From the NCBI GenBank assembly GCA_003500765.1, contig DNQL01000157.1:1-10494 (forward strand): 10,494 nt of DNA, given 5' to 3'. Positions 6,624 through 10,494 of the stretch are shown piece after piece. The notes beneath the pieces were generated by a model that searched no databases, had not been told where the DNA came from, and was given only the letters and a program-made list of their open reading frames with translations. Both the position numbers and the translations under genes were made by a program. This stretch comes from Elusimicrobiota bacterium (GTDB lineage: Bacteria > Elusimicrobiota > Elusimicrobia > Elusimicrobiales > UBA9959). Position 1 is the stretch's first letter, and every line of letters begins with the position of its first letter.

Positions 6624-7287
6624 TATCGTAGAGCTCGAAAGCGTCAGCAAGAGCTATACCCAGGGCCGCGAGCAGATGCTGGTCCTGGAGGAAGTGGATA
6701 TGCACATCCGCAGGGGGGAATTCGTCGCGCTGACCGGCCCCTCCGGCTCGGGCAAGTCCACGCTGCTGCACCTCATCGGGCTGCTCGACGATTCCTTCAG
6801 CGGCACGCTGCGCGTCTTCGGCCACGGAGCCGGCTCCCTCGACGAGGGAGAGCGCTCGCGCCTGCGCCGTGACAAGCTGGGTTTCGTCTTCCAGTTCGAC
6901 TCTCTGCTTCCCGAGTTCACCGTCCTGGAGAACATCGATATGCCCGCCCGCCTGGCAGGCCGCCCGGACCCGGACAAAGCCCTGGCCCTGCTGGAGCGCT
7001 TCGGCCTGGCCGAGATAGCCGGCAAGGTCCCGATGGAGATCTCGGGCGGCGAGAAGCAGCGCGCCGCAATACTGCGCGGCCTGCGCAACTCGCCGGAGTT
7101 GCTGATCGCCGACGAGCCGACTGGCAACCTGGACCGGCACAACGCCAAAATAGTCCTCGACGACCTCCGGGAGATCGGCGCGCGCGGAACCGCCGTCCTG
7201 ATGGTCACCCACAACGAGGAGGCCGCCCGCTGCGCTTCCAGGATACTTCGGCTGGAGGCCGGCAAACTCTCCGAGGTGCGGCTCTGA
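6616..7287 (+). CDS. lolD: Lipoprotein-releasing ABC transporter ATPase LolD
   Basis: This 223-residue ABC ATPase powers the adjacent permease. Walker A is G-P-S-G-S-G-K-S-T (41-49), the Q-loop is F-Q-F-D-S-L-L-P-E-F-T-V-L-E-N (Q93), which resembles the LolD-type F-Q-F-x-x-L-L-P-x-F-T-x-x-E-N, the signature is I-S-G-G-E-K-Q-R (142-149), Walker B is L-L-I-A-D-E-P-T-G-N-L-D (162-173) and the H-loop is T-H-N (H199). Length is normal. The signature's first residue is Ile and Arg is Lys compared with the common L-S-G-G-E-R-Q-R, a mild change. The ATG overlaps the permease stop by 8 bp and its TGA shares one base with the next ATG. MacB-type exporters have similar ATPases, but their permease differs from the one next door. 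Confidence 0.93.
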   Translation: MDNIVELESVSKSYTQGREQMLVLEEVDMHIRRGEFVALTGPSGSGKSTLLHLIGLLDDSFSGTLRVFGHGAGSLDEGERSRLRRDKLGFVFQFDSLLPEFTVLENIDMPARLAGRPDPDKALALLERFGLAEIAGKVPMEISGGEKQRAAILRGLRNSPELLIADEPTGNLDRHNAKIVLDDLREIGARGTAVLMVTHNEEAARCASRILRLEAGKLSEVRL

Positions 7288-7784
7288 TGCTCTGCCGGGA
7301 TTGTCATAAGGCCCAGGCCACCGTCTTTCTAAAGGCCGCGATAAACAACAAGGTCACCGAGATGCATCTCTGCGCCGCCTGCGCGCTCAAGCGCAGCGAG
7401 AGGCACGCGGGCGAGCACGAACCGGCCGGCCTGGGCCCGATGGGCGGCTTCGTCAAGGAACTGCTTCCCAGCGAGCGGCGCCAGCTGGCCTGCGGCGAAT
7501 GCGGCCTCAAGTACGCCGAATTCCGGGAGAGCGGCCGGCTGGGCTGCCCCTCCTGCTACAGGTATTTCGGGACGCAGCTGCGCGAACTGCTCGCCCGCAT
7601 ACACGGCTCCTGCTCCCACGCCGGTCGCCGGTACCGGGATACCCTCTCCGGCCTTTCCGACAGGGAACGGGCGGAAAAAATGGCGGCCCTGCGCGCGGCT
7701 CTTAAAGTCGCGGTCGAGAGGGAGGATTTCGAGGCCGCCGCCAGGCTGCGCGACGAGGTCCGGGAGCTCGAAAATGGCCGCTAG
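7287..7784 (+). CDS. mcsA: McsA-like zinc-finger protein with UVR motif
   Basis: The 165-residue protein has four Cys-x-x-Cys pairs: C3/C6, C29/C32, C69/C72 and C87/C90, arranged as two zinc-binding modules, followed by a C-terminal UVR (UvrB/UvrC) helix pair at about 128-162 (E-K-M-A-A-L-R-A-A-L ... E-D-F-E-A-A-A-R-L-R-D-E). This is the McsA architecture. In Firmicutes McsA binds and activates the protein arginine kinase McsB in the stress response. The assignment is strengthened because a McsB homologue follows immediately with an 11-bp overlap. The start shares one base with the lolD stop (TGATG). No CtsR repressor or ClpC gene is adjacent, unlike the classical ctsR-mcsA-mcsB-clpC arrangement. 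Confidence 0.9.
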   Translation: MLCRDCHKAQATVFLKAAINNKVTEMHLCAACALKRSERHAGEHEPAGLGPMGGFVKELLPSERRQLACGECGLKYAEFRESGRLGCPSCYRYFGTQLRELLARIHGSCSHAGRRYRDTLSGLSDRERAEKMAALRAALKVAVEREDFEAAARLRDEVRELENGR

Positions 7785-8829
7785 GCTGCTCTCCTGGTTC
7801 CGCGACCGCATAAACTGGGCCGCCGCGGAGGGGGACTGGCCGGACATCGTCTTCTCCACGCGGGTGCGCTTCGCCCGCAATATACACGGCTTCCCTTTCC
7901 CCGCGCGCGCTTCCCGCCAGGCGCAGTCGGAACTGCGGCGCCGCGCCCTCGAGGCGATAAAGGCTTCCCGGCTTTTCCCGCGGTCGAAAGAGGCGGCCCT
8001 GGAAACACTTTCGCCGCTGGAGAAGCGTTTCCTCGTGGAGCGCCGCCACATCTCCCACAATCTCGCCGCGGCAACAGGCGCGCAGTCCGTTGTCATCGCT
8101 TCGGACGAGACGCTCTCGGCCATGATCAACGAGGAGGATCACCTGCGCCTGCAGGCCATACTGCCGGGTTTCTCAGTCGATAAATGCCTGGAGCTGGCCT
8201 CCGCGGCGGAGGCCGGACTGGGGGAACTGCTCCCCTACGCCTACGGCTCCGAGTTCGGCTTCCTGACCGCCTGCCCCACCAATACCGGCACCGGCATGCG
8301 CGTTTCCTGCATGGTCCACCTGCCGGCGCTCGGGCGCACGGGCCGCCTCGGCGCCGTGCTCGAAAGCCTCTCCCACCTCGGCGTTACCGCGCGGGGCATG
8401 TACGGCGAGGGGACCTATGTGCTCGGCGACCTTTACCAGGTCTCCAACTCCGTCTGCCTGGGCCGCGGCGAGGCCGATTTCGCCGAGAGCGTGCGCAGGG
8501 TAATACGCAACCTGATAAATTTTGAGATCAAAGCGCGCGAGGACCTCCTGCGGCCGTCCCTGCGCCTCAAGACCGAGGACGCCGTGCACCGCGCCCGCGC
8601 GATCCTTTCCTGCGCGCGGCTGATGAGCTACGAGGAATTCATGCAGAACTCCTCCCTTGCCCGCATGGGGCTGGCCATGGGGCTGCGCCTGGGGCTGGAC
8701 CTGGACACCCTCAACCAGATGACCATACAGGCCCAGCCGGCCCATCTTTCCGTCCGCGCCGGCAGGGAGCTTTCACCGGAGCGGCGGGACGAGGCCAGGG
8801 CGGAGTTCGTCCGGTCGCGGCTGGGTTGA
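7774..8829 (+). CDS. mcsB: Protein arginine kinase McsB
   Basis: McsB phosphorylates arginine side chains of proteins; in Firmicutes this tags them for ClpCP. The 351-residue protein is full length for the family and has the guanido-phosphotransferase signatures: S-T-R-V-R-F-A-R-N (28-36), N-E-E-D-H-L-R-L-Q (119-127), and L-T-A-C-P-T-N-T-G-T-G-M-R (164-176) with the conserved Cys167. Later blocks are R-G-M-Y-G-E-G and Q-V-S-N-S. The C-terminal L-S-P-E-R-R-D-E-A-R-A (333-343) resembles the region forming the phosphoarginine-binding regulatory pocket in Geobacillus McsB. The short N-terminus lacks the longer substrate-handling domains of creatine or arginine kinases. A GGGAG lies about 7 nt before the ATG, inside mcsA. 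It is the last gene of the operon before a new promoter. Confidence 0.94.
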   Translation: MAARLLSWFRDRINWAAAEGDWPDIVFSTRVRFARNIHGFPFPARASRQAQSELRRRALEAIKASRLFPRSKEAALETLSPLEKRFLVERRHISHNLAAATGAQSVVIASDETLSAMINEEDHLRLQAILPGFSVDKCLELASAAEAGLGELLPYAYGSEFGFLTACPTNTGTGMRVSCMVHLPALGRTGRLGAVLESLSHLGVTARGMYGEGTYVLGDLYQVSNSVCLGRGEADFAESVRRVIRNLINFEIKAREDLLRPSLRLKTEDAVHRARAILSCARLMSYEEFMQNSSLARMGLAMGLRLGLDLDTLNQMTIQAQPAHLSVRAGRELSPERRDEARAEFVRSRLG

Positions 8830-8856
8830 ACTTTGCTTTGCCACTCTATTTATAAT
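8826..8856 (+). promoter_or_regulatory. Promoter for the ExeA-like/PIG-L operon
   Basis: A perfect TATAAT lies at 8851-8856 in a short AT-rich gap. The best -35 is TTGAAC (8826-8831), overlapping the mcsB stop, with a long 19-nt spacer. Transcription would begin near 8863, leaving only about 6 nt before the ATG at 8869, so the message would be nearly leaderless; no Shine-Dalgarno is visible. Confidence 0.5.
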
Positions 8857-8868
8857 TAAATGTAGGCC

Positions 8869-9669
8869 ATGTACCTCAAACACTGGAACCTGCGCAAGCC
8901 GCCTTTCGAGAACACCCCGGACACCGATTTCTTCTATGAATCGGAGAAGCACCGGGAGGCCTCCTCGCGCCTGCGCTACGTGGTGGAGGAGCGCAAGGCC
9001 TGCGCCGTGCTGACGGGCGTATACGGCTGCGGCAAGACCCTGGTGCTCCGCGCCCTGGAGCGCGAGTATAAAAAAAAGGGCTGCGTCTTCTCCTTCGTCA
9101 ATAACCCCCGCCTCGACGACCTCGGCCTGCTGCGCATGATACTGCACAATTTCACCGGCTATAATGTCCCGCGCAGCAAAGAGGACGTCCTCATGGGCCT
9201 GGAGAAGTTCGTGCGCGAGACCTACAACGACGGCAAGCACGTCGTTATAGCCATAGACGAGTCGCAGCTTATAGACAACGAACACGTGTTCGAAGAGCTG
9301 CGGCTGCTGCTCAACTTCCAGACCGAGACCAGGTTCCTGGTGACGCTGCTGCTCTCGGGCCAGCCCGAACTCAGGGAGAAGCTCGATTCCAACAAGCAGT
9401 TCAGCCAGCGTATCACGCTCAGCTATAACCTCCCCGCGCTGGACCGCGAGGAGACGGCGGCCTACGTGCGTCACCGGCTGGGCGTGGCCGGCGGTTCCGA
9501 CGGGATATTCCTGCCCGAGGCTCTCGACCTGGTCTACGAGCGCTCCGGCGGCATACCCCGCTGGATAAACAATATCGCCAACATGAGCCTGCTGGCGGCC
9601 TTTTCCAAAGGCGTGCCGGCAGTGGACTCCGCGCTGGTGGCGGAGGGCGCCGAGAGCGCCAGGCAATAA
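8869..9669 (+). CDS. ExeA/GspA-type AAA ATPase
   Basis: The 266-residue protein matches the ATPase domain of ExeA/GspA and related proteins of secretion, pilus and exopolysaccharide loci. It has the family start (M-Y-L-x-x-W-x-L-x-x-P-P-F-E-N-T-P-D), Walker A G-V-Y-G-C-G-K-T (50-57), Walker B V-V-I-A-I-D-E-S-Q (125-133; most relatives have D-E-A-Q), a sensor-like L-S-G-Q-P-E-L and F-S-Q-R-I, then Y-V-R-H-R-L and S-G-G-I-P-R-W-I-N in the lid domain. There is no transmembrane segment or peptidoglycan-binding C-terminal domain, so it is the bare cytoplasmic ATPase form. An 8-A run encodes K68-K70 and forms a possible frameshift site. It has its own promoter and is followed after 11 bp by a PIG-L deacetylase. 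A transposition-type (TniB/IstB-like) AAA protein is less likely given the N-terminus. Confidence 0.87.
   Translation: MYLKHWNLRKPPFENTPDTDFFYESEKHREASSRLRYVVEERKACAVLTGVYGCGKTLVLRALEREYKKKGCVFSFVNNPRLDDLGLLRMILHNFTGYNVPRSKEDVLMGLEKFVRETYNDGKHVVIAIDESQLIDNEHVFEELRLLLNFQTETRFLVTLLLSGQPELREKLDSNKQFSQRITLSYNLPALDREETAAYVRHRLGVAGGSDGIFLPEALDLVYERSGGIPRWINNIANMSLLAAFSKGVPAVDSALVAEGAESARQ
9057..9078 (+). other. Possible dnaX-like -1 frameshift site in the ExeA-like gene
   Basis: An A-AAA-AAG heptamer (9072-9078) lies in the correct phase (codons AAA AAA AAG, 68-70), with a GGAG (9057-9060) 11 nt upstream. A -1 shift would reach TAA at 9102 and give a product of about 78 residues that keeps Walker A but loses Walker B. 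I see no convincing stem-loop downstream, so use of the site is uncertain. Confidence 0.3.
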
Positions 9670-9680
9670 GGGGGAATTTT

Positions 9681-10310
9681 ATGAGGATACTCGGCATAGG
9701 GGCCCATCCGGACGATCTGGAGATCGGCTGCGGCGGCCTGCTCGCCAGGCTTTCCAAGTCGGGCCACAAGGTCGCCATGCTGGTCCTTTCGGACGGGGGA
9801 GTCGGGGGGACGGAGTCGGTCAGGAGGCGGGAGCAGGAGCGGGCGGCCGCGCTGCTAAAGGCCCGCCTGATGTGGGGCGGGTGGAAGGATACCGAAATGG
9901 CTCTGGACCGCTCCCTGATCCGCCGCGTAGAGGACGCCATCGCCGAATGCCGCCCCGACCTTATACTGGTCAACAGCCCCGACGACACGCACCAGGACCA
10001 CCGCGCCGCCGCCCAGGCCGTCGTCACGGCCGCCCGATATTCGCCCAACCTCCTGTTCTACGAGGTGCCGACAACCATCAATTTCGCGCCGTCGCTGTTC
10101 GCCGACATCGACGGCGTGCTGGCCACCAAGGTCCGCCTTCTTAAATGCCACTCCTCGCAGGTCTACAAGACCCGGGTCAAGAACCTTTCCATAGTGGAGA
10201 GCGCCCGCAGCGCGGCCGTCTTCCGCGGCTTCCAGGGGCGCGTAAAGTACGCGGAGGGCTTCATGCCCCAGCGCGCCATGCTCGACTCCCTGCTGGGGCT
10301 TAAAAAATGA
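9681..10310 (+). CDS. PIG-L/LmbE-family N-acetyl-sugar deacetylase
   Basis: The 209-residue protein has the zinc-dependent PIG-L fold signatures: G-A-H-P-D-D-L-E-I-G-C-G-G (7-19, with H9, D11, D12), D-D-T-H-Q-D-H-R (101-108, with H104 and H107), and the C-terminal K-x-x-L-L-x-x-H-x-S-Q followed by A-E-G-F. Members remove an N-acetyl group, typically from GlcNAc attached to inositol, malate, a lipid or an antibiotic intermediate. The substrate here is not evident. A BshB (bacillithiol) role is possible but no BshA or BshC is present; a role in glycan or glycolipid synthesis is suggested by the possible glycosyl-1-phosphate transferase that follows with a 4-bp overlap. A strong GGGGG ribosome site (9670-9674) precedes the ATG by 6 nt. 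It is probably cotranscribed with the ATPase gene upstream. Confidence 0.92.
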   Translation: MRILGIGAHPDDLEIGCGGLLARLSKSGHKVAMLVLSDGGVGGTESVRRREQERAAALLKARLMWGGWKDTEMALDRSLIRRVEDAIAECRPDLILVNSPDDTHQDHRAAAQAVVTAARYSPNLLFYEVPTTINFAPSLFADIDGVLATKVRLLKCHSSQVYKTRVKNLSIVESARSAAVFRGFQGRVKYAEGFMPQRAMLDSLLGLKK

Positions 10311-10494
10311 TGAGGAGGGCCAGGGACGTCACTTTCTTCCTGGCCCTGGCCGGCCTGCTGGCCATACTTCCCCCGGGCGGTTTTTCCGCCTGGACCTGGA
10401 CCAGCGGCCAGCGCTGGATCTATATCTTCTTCATCGCTTTCTTTTTCTGCTCGCTGGCCGTGCCGCTGGCCGCCTGGGCGGCGCGCCGCCTGGG
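10307..10494 (+). CDS. Membrane protein, N-terminal part; possibly WecA/TagO-like glycosyl-1-phosphate transferase
   Basis: From the ATG at 10307 (ATGA overlap with the PIG-L stop; a second ATG follows directly) 62 full codons run to the window end. Two hydrophobic segments are seen: about residues 9-22 after a basic M-M-R-R-A-R start, and about 40-58, ending P-L-A-A-W-A-A-R-R-L-G. The second helix with a final A-R-R-L-G is reminiscent of the first helix of WecA/TagO/MraY-family undecaprenyl-phosphate glycosyl-1-phosphate transferases, which usually continue with L-V-D-x-P. That continuation lies outside the window, so the family call is a guess. That a membrane protein begins here is well supported. 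Confidence 0.6.
   Translation, partial: MMRRARDVTFFLALAGLLAILPPGGFSAWTWTSGQRWIYIFFIAFFFCSLAVPLAAWAARRL

Noticed and set aside
5349..6650. Long open frame on the minus strand opposite the Lol permease
   Set aside because: Antisense shadow of a clear LolC/E protein; composition is low in motifs and no ribosome site fits.
8773..9666. Long open frame on the minus strand opposite the ExeA-like gene
   Set aside because: The plus strand encodes a complete AAA ATPase; the minus frame has no recognisable domain.
10295..10316. Programmed -1 fusion of the PIG-L protein to the next gene through the A6 run before its stop
   Set aside because: The next gene is in the -1 frame, but the sequence T-AAA-AAA is not a good two-site heptamer, and an ATGA overlap with a re-initiation start explains the arrangement.

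Overview
The window is GC-rich and densely coding. It carries twelve genes (ten complete, two cut by the ends) with no RNA genes, mobile elements or CRISPR. Gene content points to a Gram-negative-type bacterium outside the Proteobacteria mainstream: a LolC/E-LolD lipoprotein exporter (outer membrane) sits beside a McsA-McsB protein-arginine-kinase pair, which is best known from Firmicutes. The heavy use of ATA and AGG codons despite high GC, and the gene mix, make me think of a GC-rich Elusimicrobiota-like lineage. That is an inference from memory and no marker gene in the window proves it.

Layout. (1) Minus strand, 2585 down to 1: ndk, a secreted alpha/beta-hydrolase-fold protein that appears to have lost its catalytic triad, murQ, and the start of a ResB-like membrane protein. 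Junctions are 22 bp, 8 bp overlap and 4 bp overlap, so this is very probably one operon running leftward. (2) A divergent intergenic region (2586-2703) with a good sigma70-type promoter for the plus-strand gene at 2704, an unassigned protein with a HEPN/DUF4145-like C-terminal half. (3) A promoter at 3426-3454 drives a tight plus-strand series: lone receiver domain, lysS, lolC/E-type permease, lolD, mcsA-like, mcsB. Spacings are 4 bp overlap, 28 bp gap, 8 bp overlap, 1 bp overlap and 11 bp overlap. (4) A second AT-rich promoter (about 8826-8856) starts an ExeA/GspA-type AAA ATPase, a PIG-L/LmbE deacetylase and the first 63 codons of a membrane protein that may be a WecA/TagO-like glycosyl-1-phosphate transferase. 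This could be the beginning of a glycan or secretion locus.

How the parts may work together: the minus operon mixes nucleotide supply (Ndk) with cell-wall sugar recycling (MurQ) and envelope proteins. The central operon joins translation (LysRS), envelope lipoprotein sorting (Lol) and protein quality control by arginine phosphorylation (McsA/McsB), with no CtsR or ClpC beside it. The most unusual items are the catalytically eroded hydrolase-fold protein, the McsAB pair in this setting, a dnaX-type slippery heptamer in the ExeA-like gene, and a perfect hairpin predicted to lie at the very 5' end of the receiver-lysS transcript. I do not see clear evidence for a wholly new defence or mobile system. 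No stretch longer than about 120 bp lacks a gene.
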